Origin: Haliea sp040222615
GTDB lineage: Bacteria > Pseudomonadota > Gammaproteobacteria > Pseudomonadales > Halieaceae
Assembly (NCBI RefSeq): GCF_040222615.1
Contig: NZ_JAVKCQ010000020.1
Location: 1 to 64,000, forward strand
Direction of reading: 5' to 3'
DNA: 64,000 bases
The translations under genes were made by a program, and so were the position numbers. Positions 17,828 through 27,203 of the stretch are shown here, piece after piece (within the stretch, counting starts at the first letter, position 1; each line of letters opens with the position of its first letter). The notes below the pieces were generated by a model. It did no database searches. It had not been told where the DNA came from and worked only from the letters and a program-made list of their open reading frames with translations.

Positions 17828-18580
17828 ATGAATCTACAGGGTAAAGTGGCACTGGTAACCGGTGCCGGGCAGGGCGTGGGACAGGGCATCGCCCTGGCGC
17901 TGGCAGCGCAGGGCGCCAGAGTAGCGGTCAGTGGCCGCACGCTGGAAAAACTGGAGGCGACGGTCCTGAAGATTGCAGAGCGCGGCGGCGAGGCATTGCC
18001 GGTGGTATGCGAGGTGAAGTCTCCCGCATCGCTGCAGGGCTGCGTCGACACAGTCATCGGCAAATGGGGCGCACTCAATATTCTGGTCAACAATGCCCAG
18101 GAAGTGCCGCTGGGGCGTCTGCTGGAGGTCACCGACGACGCGGTGACCGCGGGCTGGGAATCCGGTCCGATGGCGACGCTGCGCCTGATGAAGCTCTGCT
18201 ACCCCTACCTCAAGGGCGACGGCGTGATCATCAACCTGGGCAGCTCTGCCGCCAAACGCTGGGATATGGCGGGCTACGGCGCGTACGCCGGGATCAAGGA
18301 GGCCATTCGCTCCCTGACCCGGGCGGCGGCCTGCGAATGGGGCCCGGACAATATCCGCTGCAACGCCATCCTGCCTCACGCGCTGTCGCCGGCCCTGGAA
18401 TGGTGGCTGCAGCGCGACCCCGCGGAAGCGGAAGCGTTTTTCGCCCAGATACCCCAGCGCCGGATCGGGGACTGCGAGCAGGATATCGGCCGGTTTGTCG
18501 CCCTGCTGTGCTCGGAGGGAGCGGGCTATGTCAATGGCCAGAGCATTGCCCTGGATGGCGGCCAGGCATTTCTGGGCTGA
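17828..18580 (+). CDS. SDR-family oxidoreductase
   Basis: A 250-residue SDR with TGAGQGVG (11-18), NNAQ (88-91), Ser140 and Tyr153-x3-Lys157. It ends VNGQSIALDGGQAFLG. The ATG at 17828 follows GGAGCCAGAGG, a fair ribosome binding site; the 15-codon upstream extension does not resemble the family. The 212 bases separating it from the divergent SDR hold no clear motif. It is convergent with the sensor kinase gene. Confidence 0.88.
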   Translation: MNLQGKVALVTGAGQGVGQGIALALAAQGARVAVSGRTLEKLEATVLKIAERGGEALPVVCEVKSPASLQGCVDTVIGKWGALNILVNNAQEVPLGRLLEVTDDAVTAGWESGPMATLRLMKLCYPYLKGDGVIINLGSSAAKRWDMAGYGAYAGIKEAIRSLTRAAACEWGPDNIRCNAILPHALSPALEWWLQRDPAEAEAFFAQIPQRRIGDCEQDIGRFVALLCSEGAGYVNGQSIALDGGQAFLG

Positions 18581-18591
18581 CGCCGGGCTGG

Positions 18592-19947
18592 TTACCGGGC
18601 GTCAAACAAGGGCAGGGTGATGTCCATCCTCAGGCCGGGTCCGGTATTGCGCGCGGTGATGGTGCCGCCATGCTGGATGATGGCTCGGCGGGCGATGGCC
18701 AGTCCGAGGCCGTAGCCGCCGGTCTCCCGGGCCCGGGCCGAGTCGACCCGGTAGAATTCGTCGAATATGCGTTCCAGCTCCCCGGCAGGAATGCCCGGGC
18801 CCTGGTCCTGGACGCTCACCCTGATCTCCCCGGCCGTCGCGCTGATCGCGACCGCGACAACCGTATCCCGCGGGCTGTAGTACAGGGCATTGCGCAGCAC
18901 GTTGTCAAAGGCCTTGCGCAAGCGCCCGCCGTCCCCGAGCACCAGGGCCTGACCACAGTCGGTTTGCAGGTCTACCCTGCGGCCACTTTCCCTGCCCTCG
19001 AAGCTGGCGTCATTGCAGAGGTCGCGCAGCAGGGGCACCAGGTCGATATGCTCGTCCATTGCCAGCTGGTCACTCTGGCTGCGCAACAGTTCCGCGATCA
19101 GTTCATCCAGGCGGCTGGCCTCGCGTTCAATTCGCTCCAGCTGTAGACCCGCCGCGGTCGGATTCTGCTCCGCCAGTGCCAGCGCGACCCGGAGGCGCGC
19201 CAGGGGCGAACGCAATTCGTGGGATACGTCCGCAAGTAGCCGTCGCTGGGCATCAATCCGCTGCTGCAACTGGGCCGCCATGCGATTGAAATCCCGCGCC
19301 AGGTCATCGGTTTCATCGCCGCCCCGGCCGCGCACCGCCAGGCGCACCGCCAGGTCGCCGTCGGCCAGCTTGGCGGCGGCCTGCCGCAATCCGCCCAGAC
19401 GCCGGGTCAGCAGTCGCGACAGCAGGTAGCAGAGCAGGCCCGACACCAGTACCGCCAGCGCTCCTCGCAGCCACAGGTTTCTGCCCAGCTCGTTGACCAG
19501 GCGTGACCTGCTGGGCTTCAGCACCAGTACCGAGCGCATCGGGCCCAGATCTTCGCGGTACAGCTGGTGGGCGACCAGGTGGCGGGCGTTGTCGCGAATA
19601 AAAGCACGTCGGTCACCTGTGTCCAGACGCGCCGCAACCGTTGCCACATTCTTCGGTACCCGTCGCCCGAGGATGTCTTCGCCACTGGCGTCGAGGAAGT
19701 AGACCTGCACCCCGCGTTTCGCCTGCGCCTCCGCAATGACGTCCGGAAGTTTTTCGCTGGTCTGGTTCTGCAGGTCGTAGAGCAGGCGCACTACCAAACG
19801 CGGCGGTGTTTCGCCGTGACGGGCATGGCTGTCGTCTGGTACCAGTGAGTCCAGGTACTGGCCCGCCAGCAGCCAGCTGCCCAGCACCGCGATAGTGACT
19901 ACCCAGAAGCCCAGGAAAATCTTGACGAACAGGGAGGACGCCGGCAT
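18592..19947 (-). CDS. cpxA: CpxA-like sensor histidine kinase
   Basis: A 451-residue membrane kinase. An N-terminal membrane segment (FVKIFLGFWVVTIAVLGSWL) and a second one near residue 160 (GALAVLVSGLLCYLLSRLL) flank a periplasmic sensor of about 130 residues. HAMP follows, then the H-box SHELRSPLARLR with phosphorylated His243, and the ATPase motifs DNVLRNALYYSP, VQDQGPGIP and GGYGLGLAI. Start and stop with the regulator overlap as TGATG, so the two are translationally coupled. The name rests on domain layout and on the CpxR box and Spy/CpxP gene next door. Confidence 0.85.
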   Translation of the reverse strand: MPASSLFVKIFLGFWVVTIAVLGSWLLAGQYLDSLVPDDSHARHGETPPRLVVRLLYDLQNQTSEKLPDVIAEAQAKRGVQVYFLDASGEDILGRRVPKNVATVAARLDTGDRRAFIRDNARHLVAHQLYREDLGPMRSVLVLKPSRSRLVNELGRNLWLRGALAVLVSGLLCYLLSRLLTRRLGGLRQAAAKLADGDLAVRLAVRGRGGDETDDLARDFNRMAAQLQQRIDAQRRLLADVSHELRSPLARLRVALALAEQNPTAAGLQLERIEREASRLDELIAELLRSQSDQLAMDEHIDLVPLLRDLCNDASFEGRESGRRVDLQTDCGQALVLGDGGRLRKAFDNVLRNALYYSPRDTVVAVAISATAGEIRVSVQDQGPGIPAGELERIFDEFYRVDSARARETGGYGLGLAIARRAIIQHGGTITARNTGPGLRMDITLPLFDAR

Positions 19948-20645
19948 CAGCTGCGGTCCTCGTGGGTGACAGTGAACTGGTATCCGGCGCCGCGAATACT
20001 GACGATAGGGTTGTCTGCCCCGCAGGCGGCGAACTTCTTGCGGATCTTGCTGACATGCACGTCGACACTGCGGTCATAGGCCGATAGCGGACGCCCCAGG
20101 GCCTGGCGGCTCAGGGACTCCTTGTCCACAACATTGCCGGCGTGCAGCAGCAGCGTATGGAGAATGTTGAATTCGGCGCTGGTCAGCTCCAGGTCGCGTT
20201 TGTCCCAGGAGGCGCTGCGGTCGGCTGTATTGAGCTGTGTCAGGCCCACTCTGAGGTCGGCATCCCTGGCTGGCTCCGCGCTGCGCCCGCGGCGCAGGAT
20301 GGCGCGCAGGCGCGCGGCCAGCTCCCGCGGGTTGCAGGGCTTGGGCAGGTAATCATCGGCGCCGAGTTCGAGGCCGATGATGCGGTCGGTGTCCTCGCCG
20401 CGGGCGGTGAGCATGAGTACCGGTGTGTCCAGTCGCTCGCGCAATTTGCGCAGTACCTCCAGGCCCTGCATCCCGGGCAACATGATATCCAGCACGATGG
20501 CGTCAAACACCGTCTGCTGGCAGCGCTGCAGAGCTTCGCGCCCATCGTGGCAGAGCTCCACGCCAAAGCCTTCCAGCTGCAGAAATTCCTGCAGCAGTGC
20601 ACACAGCTCATGGTCATCATCAATGATCAGTAGACGCTCGGTCAT
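19947..20645 (-). CDS. cpxR: CpxR-like response regulator (OmpR family)
   Basis: A 232-residue regulator. The receiver has the acidic pair DDD at residues 9-11, phosphoacceptor Asp53 (VLDIMLPG) and the conserved Lys in LPKPCNPREL. The C-terminal winged helix (SAEFNILHTLLLHAG, SLSRQALGR, DRSVDVHVSKIRKK) is OmpR/PhoB type. It is divergent from a Spy/CpxP-like gene, and a perfect GTAAA-N5-GTAAA box lies between them. This is good evidence for autoregulation and for control of that chaperone gene under envelope stress. Confidence 0.88.
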   Translation of the reverse strand: MTERLLIIDDDHELCALLQEFLQLEGFGVELCHDGREALQRCQQTVFDAIVLDIMLPGMQGLEVLRKLRERLDTPVLMLTARGEDTDRIIGLELGADDYLPKPCNPRELAARLRAILRRGRSAEPARDADLRVGLTQLNTADRSASWDKRDLELTSAEFNILHTLLLHAGNVVDKESLSRQALGRPLSAYDRSVDVHVSKIRKKFAACGADNPIVSIRGAGYQFTVTHEDRS

Positions 20646-20732
20646 GGGGCAGATTCAATGTCACGGTGTTGTGCGCAGTGTGCGGCGCTGGCGCTGGAAA
20701 ATCCATGCTCCGGCGGCTTGCCACTACGCTTC

Positions 20733-20747
20733 TTTACAGTTATTTAC
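20733..20747 (-). promoter_or_regulatory. CpxR binding box
   Basis: Read on the minus strand the sequence is GTAAATAACTGTAAA, an exact match to the known CpxR consensus GTAAA-N5-GTAAA. It lies 88 bases upstream of the regulator start and 71 bases upstream of the Spy-like start, so it could serve both genes. Confidence 0.8.
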
Positions 20748-20817
20748 CTTTCTGCAGGCCACACTTACACAGGTTTCCCCGATACTGGCCACGTGTTCAG
20801 CCAACAGGAGAAGGTTC

Positions 20818-21309
20818 ATGCACACACCAATACGTTCAGCTATTCGCACCAGTGCCCTGGTACTGGCCCTTGCCACCGCGGCAGTTGCGGCGCCCGCTTC
20901 GGCGTGGCCCGGCGAGGGTGGCCCCGGACCCATGGCGGGCAGGATGATCCAGCACCTGGACCTGACTGCCGAGCAACAGGCCAGCGTTGCCGAAATCATG
21001 GCCCGGTCGCGCGAAGCCGGCGCTGCAGATCACGAGCGGATGCGCGAGATCAAGACCCAGCTGCGAGCGCAGTCTGACAGCTTTGACGCCGGCGCCACCC
21101 AGGCCCTGGCGGATGAGTTGGGCCAGATCACGGCGCGCAGTACCTACCGCATGACAGAGACCCGGGCGGCAGTGAACGCGCTGTTGAACGAGGAGCAGCG
21201 CGAGAAGCTCGAGGCCCTGGAGGCCAAGCGCGGGGAGCGCAAGCACGGCAAGGGTCCGGGCAAGGGAGGCCACAAAGAGCGGAAGGCGACCGAAACGAGC
21301 GAAAGCTAG
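20818..21309 (+). CDS. Spy/CpxP-family periplasmic chaperone
   Basis: A 163-residue protein with a cleavable signal peptide (ALVLALATAAVAAPASA, cleavage near residue 29) and a helical mature part. The two LTxxQ-like repeats of the family are seen as HLDLTAEQQASVAEI and LLNEEQREKLEAL. Family members bind unfolded periplasmic proteins, and CpxP also damps CpxA signalling. The tail is very basic and low-complexity (GERKHGKGPGKGGHKERK), rich in His and Lys. The ATG follows AGGAGAAGGTTC. It is divergent from cpxRA with a CpxR box between. Confidence 0.85.
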   Translation: MHTPIRSAIRTSALVLALATAAVAAPASAWPGEGGPGPMAGRMIQHLDLTAEQQASVAEIMARSREAGAADHERMREIKTQLRAQSDSFDAGATQALADELGQITARSTYRMTETRAAVNALLNEEQREKLEALEAKRGERKHGKGPGKGGHKERKATETSES

Positions 21310-21328
21310 GCAGACAGTAGTGCCGAGT

Positions 21329-21364
21329 ACCGGGGGTGGCGATCAAGCCAGCCCCGGTTTTTTT
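21329..21364 (+). terminator. Rho-independent terminator after Spy/CpxP gene
   Basis: The stem ACCGGGG...TGGC / GCCA...CCCCGGT around a short GATCAA loop is followed by a run of seven T. It sits 19 bases after the stop codon and just before the end of the convergent protease gene. Confidence 0.85.
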
Positions 21365-21382
21365 GCGCGGCGATGGTTCGCG

Positions 21383-24334
21383 CTACAGAACCTCGACCTG
21401 CAAGCCCAGCTCCGCGACCGCCGAACCCAGCGACTCGTACTGCTTGCGGCTGGTAACCACCGCGGTGCTGGCCAGCGCCGGGTCCAGGTAGCGCTGTGCT
21501 ACCTGCCGCAGATCTTCCAGGCTGACGTCCAGAATCGCGCGGCGGAAGGCTTCCCGCTGCTCATGGCTGCGACCGAACATGCGCTGGTAGAAATGTTGCC
21601 TGGCTTCGCCGGCGGGAGAGGCGGGTTTGTCCAGGCTGCCGATGACACCCAGTATCGCCTCTTCCAGTGCGCTGTCCTCGTGGCGTGTTTCCAGTACCCA
21701 GGCGATGGCGCGGTCGAAATCCGCCAGGGTGTCGAGTAGCCGCGGGTCGCGGTAGGAGTAAAACCGGAACGCAGCGATGCCCGAGTCCTGGCTCGCGCCG
21801 CCGCCGTAGGCCCCGCCCTGCTCGCGGATGCTGCGATGCAGGAAGCCATTGCGCATGAAGCCGCCGAGGACGGTCAATGCCGCCGCATCGGGGTGGCCGA
21901 CGGGCACGGTGGGGTAGGCCCGGGCACAGAAGTTGACCTGGGTATTGGCAATCCACAGCTCTCGCCGTGCCTCGCGCACCGGCGCTGCGGTGAACAACGC
22001 CTTGCTGGTATCCGGATGGATGGAAGCGCCCCATGCCGACAGCGCCTGGCGGCTGACAGCGTCTATGGCGTGCTCATCGGCGATGGCCAGCAACTGCGGC
22101 TGCATGGCGGTGACCGCGCTGTGTATATCGCGCAGGCGGCCGACAAGGTCCTGCAGCTGGCTGTCGCTGCCCAGCTTGTCGTCCAGTGCCTTCAGGGAGC
22201 GAATGCCTTCCAGGCCGCTGTGCAAGTGGTTGATTTGCGCCAGCGGGCTCATGCCGGCGCTGGCCGCGGTCATTGCCAGGCCGTGGCCGTTGCCGGTCAC
22301 CGACTGCTCCCGGCGGGCCCGGGCCTGCGCCACCAGTTCCCGTATGCGCCCACTCTCATCGAAACGAAGTCGCTGCAGGCTGTCCTGCATCAGCGCGATC
22401 TGGGCCTCGCTGTTGCGCGCCAGCGCCTTGGAAGAGAGGGTGAAACAGCCCTGTACCTGCTGCTCATCGTCAATCGCACCGCGCAGGGCAGCGGAAGCGC
22501 CGATGCTGCCGACGGTCGCGGCCTGGCGGTGCTGCACCGCCAGGTAGTCCTCACTGCCCAGCCCGACCTCGGTCAGAATCCGGGTGTACAGGGGCAGCAG
22601 GCCGGTGGCGGTGGCGTCCAGCGCCGGCAGGGGGCTGACCAGTTGCTGGTAGACGAGGCCGTTGGTGCCCTGGGTGTAGGTGGTCAGCGTCAGGCCATTC
22701 TGGCGGTGTTCACGGTATTCGGGTTCGGGCAGGCTGGCCGGCACGTCAGCCAGGGTAACCTTGGGCAGGATGCTCAGATCCCCGACCTGCTGCTGGCGCT
22801 GTTCCAGTTTTTGCGCCAGTTCCAGCGTCGCTTGCTTGTCGGCCTCGCTCATTCCGGATTTGAGTGCCGCCAGGCGCTCGGCCTCCCTGGCCAGCCGGCG
22901 CGCGGACAGTTCGGTGTCCGGAGTCATGATCAAAGTGACACGGTGGGGGTTGTCCAGCAGCCGCCGCCGGGCCAGGTTCCTGATGTATTCCGGGTCGCGG
23001 ATATTTTCCTGCAGGGTGGCGATCACCGGGTCGAGATCGAGCACCGCAACCGGGTCGGCGTGGTGGGTGGCCGGGCTCAGAGCCTGCAGGATCAGTTGCA
23101 GTCCGTACGGGTAGCCGTCACCGCTGATTTCCCGCTGGTGAAGTTCCAGCTGGTGCAGTACCGCCTCCAGCTGTGCGGGGGGGACTCCCTCGGTGGCGAC
23201 GCTCTCGATGACACCGAGCACCAGCGCCTCCAGCGCGTCGGCAGAAGCCGCTTCGCTGCCTTCGATACCGCAGCTGAAGACCATCTCGCGCTGGGAGTCC
23301 TCGAGTCCACACAGGGGCGAGGGGGCCTGGCCCAGGGTGGTGGTCTCCAGCGCCTGCATCAGTGGCGACGCGCTGTTGTCCAGCAGCACGCTGGACAACA
23401 ACTGGGCCTCCAGCAATTGCTGCAGGTCGGCGCTTTCCCCCAGCAGCCAGCCGACGACGATATGGGTCTTGCGCGCCGTGTCACCCGAGTCGTCCAGGGC
23501 ATAGGGGCGCTCGATCCGGCGCGGTGCGCTATAGCGCTGCTCCAGTGGCACATCGATGCGCTGGGACAGGCGCTGGAAGCGCGCCAGCGCCCGCTCCTGG
23601 AACACGGCCTGGTGCTCGTGGGCGGGAATATCGCCGAAGGTCATGAAGATGGCATTGCTGGGGTGGTAGTGGCTCTGGTAGAAGGCCTTGAGTTGGGCGT
23701 AGCTCAGATCGGGAATATGCTCCGGGTCGCCACCGCTGTCGTAGTGGTAGGTGTTGGTGGGGAACAGGTGTTCGCACAGGGTTTGCCACAGGGTGCTGGG
23801 CACCGAGCTCCTGGCGCCTTTCATTTCGTTGAACACCACGCCTTTGAACACCAGCTCGCTGTCGGGGTTGCCAGGTTCGGCGAACTCCACCCGATGGCCC
23901 TCCTGGGCGAAATCCAGCGGGTCCAGGCGGGAAAAAAAGACGGCGTCCAGATAGACGTCCAGCAGGTTGGCAAAGTCCTTGCGGTTCTGGCTGGCGAACG
24001 GGTAGGCGGTCCAGTCGCTGCTGGTAAAGGCGTTCATGAACGTGTTCAGCGACCGCCGCAGCATCATGAAGAAGGGATCGCGCACCGGGTAGCGCTCGCT
24101 GCCACACAGCGCGGTGTGTTCGAGAATGTGGGCGACGCCGGTGGAGTCCGTGGGCACCGTTCGCAGGGCCACCAGAAACACGTTCTCGCTGCTCTCCGCA
24201 GCCAGGTGGTAGTGCGTGGCGCCGGTGGCCAGGTGTTCGTACTGGTCCACCCGCAATTGCAGGGATTCGATCTCGTGGCTGCGCAGCAGGCGGAAGGCGG
24301 CGTGGCTGACGGCGGCCGGTAAACTCTGTGTCAT
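21383..24334 (-). CDS. M16-family metalloprotease, PreP-like
   Basis: A 983-residue protein of the presequence-protease (M16C) type. The inverted zinc motif HILEH is at residues 69-73, and the third ligand region VVFNEMKGA lies downstream. GAYGGGASQDSGIAAFRFYSYRDP near the C-terminus is a hallmark of the family's second half. The length matches PreP/Cym1-like enzymes, which form a closed chamber and degrade peptides of moderate length. No signal peptide is seen, so it is probably cytosolic. It is monocistronic, 35 bases beyond the cyclotransferase gene on the same strand. Confidence 0.92.
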   Translation of the reverse strand: MTQSLPAAVSHAAFRLLRSHEIESLQLRVDQYEHLATGATHYHLAAESSENVFLVALRTVPTDSTGVAHILEHTALCGSERYPVRDPFFMMLRRSLNTFMNAFTSSDWTAYPFASQNRKDFANLLDVYLDAVFFSRLDPLDFAQEGHRVEFAEPGNPDSELVFKGVVFNEMKGARSSVPSTLWQTLCEHLFPTNTYHYDSGGDPEHIPDLSYAQLKAFYQSHYHPSNAIFMTFGDIPAHEHQAVFQERALARFQRLSQRIDVPLEQRYSAPRRIERPYALDDSGDTARKTHIVVGWLLGESADLQQLLEAQLLSSVLLDNSASPLMQALETTTLGQAPSPLCGLEDSQREMVFSCGIEGSEAASADALEALVLGVIESVATEGVPPAQLEAVLHQLELHQREISGDGYPYGLQLILQALSPATHHADPVAVLDLDPVIATLQENIRDPEYIRNLARRRLLDNPHRVTLIMTPDTELSARRLAREAERLAALKSGMSEADKQATLELAQKLEQRQQQVGDLSILPKVTLADVPASLPEPEYREHRQNGLTLTTYTQGTNGLVYQQLVSPLPALDATATGLLPLYTRILTEVGLGSEDYLAVQHRQAATVGSIGASAALRGAIDDEQQVQGCFTLSSKALARNSEAQIALMQDSLQRLRFDESGRIRELVAQARARREQSVTGNGHGLAMTAASAGMSPLAQINHLHSGLEGIRSLKALDDKLGSDSQLQDLVGRLRDIHSAVTAMQPQLLAIADEHAIDAVSRQALSAWGASIHPDTSKALFTAAPVREARRELWIANTQVNFCARAYPTVPVGHPDAAALTVLGGFMRNGFLHRSIREQGGAYGGGASQDSGIAAFRFYSYRDPRLLDTLADFDRAIAWVLETRHEDSALEEAILGVIGSLDKPASPAGEARQHFYQRMFGRSHEQREAFRRAILDVSLEDLRQVAQRYLDPALASTAVVTSRKQYESLGSAVAELGLQVEVL

Positions 24335-24369
24335 GGTAGTCCTGGTTGCTTCGAAACAAGCCGCGTATT

Positions 24370-25149
24370 CTAACGCGAATTCTCGTGCTCTGCTGTGGCA
24401 GGCACCAACTCAATGCGGTATAGCCAGGGCCAGTTCTTGCCGGTAACCCAGAGGCCACCGTCCGCGGGGTTGCGGGCGATACCGTTGAGTACGTCCGCGT
24501 TGGGTGGTCGTTCGGCCAGCGGCAGCAGTCCGCGGAGGTCGATGCTGGCGGTTACCTCGCCGCTGGTCGGGTCGATGACAACGATGCGGTCGGTCATCCA
24601 GATATTGGCCCAGATCTTGCCATCTATCCACTCCAGCTCGTTCAGGCGCACAACGCGCTCGCCCTGTTCGGTCACCTTCAGCGAGCGCAGATGGTGCCCG
24701 CTATCCGGATCGAGAAAGTGCAGATGCTCAGTGCCGTCGCTGTAGACGAGTTCACGGCCATTGTCGGTCAGGCCCCAGCCCTCGCCGGGCAGGGCAAAGA
24801 CAGCGGCGGGGCTGAGCCCCTGCCGCTTGTAGACCAGCATTCGCCGGGCGCGCCAGGTCAGCTGATAGACCCGGCCGCCGAACACCGTGATGCCCTCGGC
24901 GAACAGGCGGGGATGCAGGCGCCGCTGGTCCAGCAACTCGCCGTCGGCAAAGCGGTAGCGGAGCAGGCGCGACTGGCCGTAGAGACCGGTGCTGACGTAC
25001 AGCTCGCCATCAACGATCTGCAGGCCCTGGACAAAGCTGTTGTCGGGCTGGGGTTTTTTGTCCAGCACCCGATAGCTGAATTGTTCCACCGCCAGGGCGT
25101 GGTGGGTGAGCAGCAGCAGTAGCAAGCCATGCAGGATCACCCTGTTCAA
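24370..25149 (-). CDS. Glutaminyl-peptide cyclotransferase (bacterial/plant type)
   Basis: A 259-residue protein with an N-terminal signal (ILHGLLLLLLTHHALA) and a five-bladed propeller of the PF05096 glutamine cyclotransferase family. Typical sequence is FVQGLQIVDGELYVSTGLYG, FAEGITVFGGRVYQLTW, GWGLTDNGRELVYSDG and LNELEWIDGKIWANIW. It should convert N-terminal Gln of exported peptides to pyroglutamate. The start is TTG at 25149, overlapping the mnmC stop as TTGA; an in-frame GTG at 25140 is the alternative. The tight coupling implies co-translation with mnmC, although no functional link is known. Confidence 0.85.
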   Translation of the reverse strand: MNRVILHGLLLLLLTHHALAVEQFSYRVLDKKPQPDNSFVQGLQIVDGELYVSTGLYGQSRLLRYRFADGELLDQRRLHPRLFAEGITVFGGRVYQLTWRARRMLVYKRQGLSPAAVFALPGEGWGLTDNGRELVYSDGTEHLHFLDPDSGHHLRSLKVTEQGERVVRLNELEWIDGKIWANIWMTDRIVVIDPTSGEVTASIDLRGLLPLAERPPNADVLNGIARNPADGGLWVTGKNWPWLYRIELVPATAEHENSR

Positions 25150-27164
25150 ATGCGGTTTCTCCCGAGATCGCGAATCAGGAAGCGGGCCGGGGCCAGCGCC
25201 CGGATCAGCTCCGGTTCCAGCGGCAGCGGTTCACCGCAGAGCTGGCTGGCCAGCAGCTCCGCCGCCAGTGGCGTTGAAGTCAGTCCCCGCGAGCCGTGGC
25301 CGGTATTCAGGTACAGCCCGGGGAGATACCGCCCCGCCCGTGGAATGGCCGTGCGGGCATTGTCCCGCAACGGGCCATAGTCGCATAAAAAGGCCTCGCG
25401 GTCCGGTACCGGCCCCACCAGGGGCAGGTAGTCCGGGCTCGCGCACCGCCAGCCGGTCCGCCCGGGCAGGGAGCTGTCCGCGAGGCCGGCCAGCGAGGAT
25501 TGCGCGGCGGGCAGCGCCAGCGCCAGCTGTTCCAGGTTTTGGACCTGGTCGGGCCGGCGCAGTTCCGGATCCATGTCGCCCGGGTCGAAGGTGGCGCCGA
25601 TGCAGTGCCCTGCCGCAGTTGCCGGGGCGATGTAGCCCTTGTGGCACAGCGCCGCCCGCAGCCCCGCCAGGTCTGGCAGCGGTGGCAGCTGGGTGGTCTG
25701 GCCGCGGATGGCCTTGAGCGGCAACCAGTGCAGCGGGCCGAAATCGCCGCAGTGGGTTCCTGCGGCGATGACGGCGGTCGGTGCCCGGGCCAGCATTTCG
25801 CAGCCGCTGATCGCCTGCCAGCCACCCTCTACCCTCTGCAGCTGAACCGGCCCACAGTTGTCGCGCAGGGTGATAAGCGGATGCCGCAGCAGCTGCCGGC
25901 AGACGGCGGGCGGTGACATCCAGCCCGAATTCGGGTACCAGAAGCCCGTCCCGGGCTGGGCGATACCCAGCAGCGCGGAGGCGCGATCGGCATCGAGGAC
26001 CTGGGCGAGACTGGAGAGCGGTGCCAGCAGCGGCGCCATGCGTTCGAGTTCCCGGGAGTCCGCCACCTGGTGGAAACTGCCACAGAGCTCGCCATCGACT
26101 CGCACTTGCAGGACGCCATCGGCGAAGCCTGCCCGGTAATGGCGACTGGCGAAGTCGAAGCTGGCGAGGGCGAAGTCCGTCAGTGGCGAGTGGCGGTGGG
26201 AGAGGCGGGTATACAGTACTCCCTGGGCATTGCCCGAGGCGCCATCGGCAACGTTGCCCTGATCCAGCAGGGTAACCCGGATGCCGCGACGGGCGAGGGC
26301 GGCCGCGGTGTGGCAGCCTGCGAGCCCGGCGCCTATGACCAGCACCTCTCCCGGCATGGCGGGGGCCTGTGCCGGGATGTCCCAGGGCGTGCCCTGCAGT
26401 GGCATGGGGCGCGGGGTTGCTCTGAGCCGGCCGCACAGCTGTTCCCGCTTGCGGCCAAAGCCAGGCGTTTTCCGCACCTCGAACCCGGCGTCGCCCAGGC
26501 CGCGTCGCACCGCGCCCGCGGCGGTGAAGGTGGCGAAGGTAGCTGCGGGGCGGCTCAGGGCCGCGATCGCGGGCCACAGTGAGGGTTGCCACATGGCGGG
26601 ATTGCGGGCCGGGGCAAAGCCGTCCAGATACCAGGCGTCCACCAGCGGGGTGCGGGCGTGGCCGAGGTCCTCCAGCACCGCGGAAATATCGCCCCACCAC
26701 AGATCCAGGACGACCTCGCCCCGGTCGAACAGGGCCCGATGGCTGCCTGGCAGGGGCAGTGGGTACTGCGTCGACAGCTCGGCCAGCAGCGGCGCCAGCT
26801 CCGGCCAGATGGCCCCCGCCCGTTGCAGCTGTGCGACCTCGAGCGGGAATTTTTCCAGCGCCACATAGTGCAGCCGCCGCGGCGCGCCGGGAACCGTGGC
26901 GCGGGTGCGCCAGGCCTGCCAGGTGAGGAGAAAATTCAGGCCGGTACCAAAGCCGGTTTCCGCCACCACGAAGCGCTCCGCTCCCGGCGACGCCCAGCGT
27001 GCCGGCAGCGCGTTGCCGGCGAGAAATACGTGGCGGCCCTCCGCCAGGCCATTGTCGCGCGAGTAATACACATCGGCGAAAGCCGGCGCTACCGGGCTGC
27101 CGTCATCCTGCCACTGCAGGGACGGGCCCGGCAGCGGTTGCCACAGGGAGTTGCAGCGTTCCAC
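25146..27164 (-). CDS. mnmC: Bifunctional tRNA mnm5s2U methyltransferase/oxidoreductase MnmC
   Basis: A 672-residue fusion that completes mnm5s2U34 in tRNA. The N-terminal methyltransferase domain (about 1-240) has FVVAETGFGTGLNFLLTW and DAWYLDGFAPARNPAMW. The C-terminal FAD oxidoreductase (about 270-665) starts at VLVIGAGLAGCHTAAALARRG-type Rossmann sequence and ends with the DAAO-like NTGHGSRGLTSTPLAAEL. Both halves look complete. It is followed by the cyclotransferase gene with overlapping stop and start codons. Confidence 0.95.
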   Translation of the reverse strand: MERCNSLWQPLPGPSLQWQDDGSPVAPAFADVYYSRDNGLAEGRHVFLAGNALPARWASPGAERFVVAETGFGTGLNFLLTWQAWRTRATVPGAPRRLHYVALEKFPLEVAQLQRAGAIWPELAPLLAELSTQYPLPLPGSHRALFDRGEVVLDLWWGDISAVLEDLGHARTPLVDAWYLDGFAPARNPAMWQPSLWPAIAALSRPAATFATFTAAGAVRRGLGDAGFEVRKTPGFGRKREQLCGRLRATPRPMPLQGTPWDIPAQAPAMPGEVLVIGAGLAGCHTAAALARRGIRVTLLDQGNVADGASGNAQGVLYTRLSHRHSPLTDFALASFDFASRHYRAGFADGVLQVRVDGELCGSFHQVADSRELERMAPLLAPLSSLAQVLDADRASALLGIAQPGTGFWYPNSGWMSPPAVCRQLLRHPLITLRDNCGPVQLQRVEGGWQAISGCEMLARAPTAVIAAGTHCGDFGPLHWLPLKAIRGQTTQLPPLPDLAGLRAALCHKGYIAPATAAGHCIGATFDPGDMDPELRRPDQVQNLEQLALALPAAQSSLAGLADSSLPGRTGWRCASPDYLPLVGPVPDREAFLCDYGPLRDNARTAIPRAGRYLPGLYLNTGHGSRGLTSTPLAAELLASQLCGEPLPLEPELIRALAPARFLIRDLGRNRI

Positions 27165-27203
27165 GGTTCCCGTTCCTGGCCTGCTGCCGCCGCGAGCCGC
27201 GCT

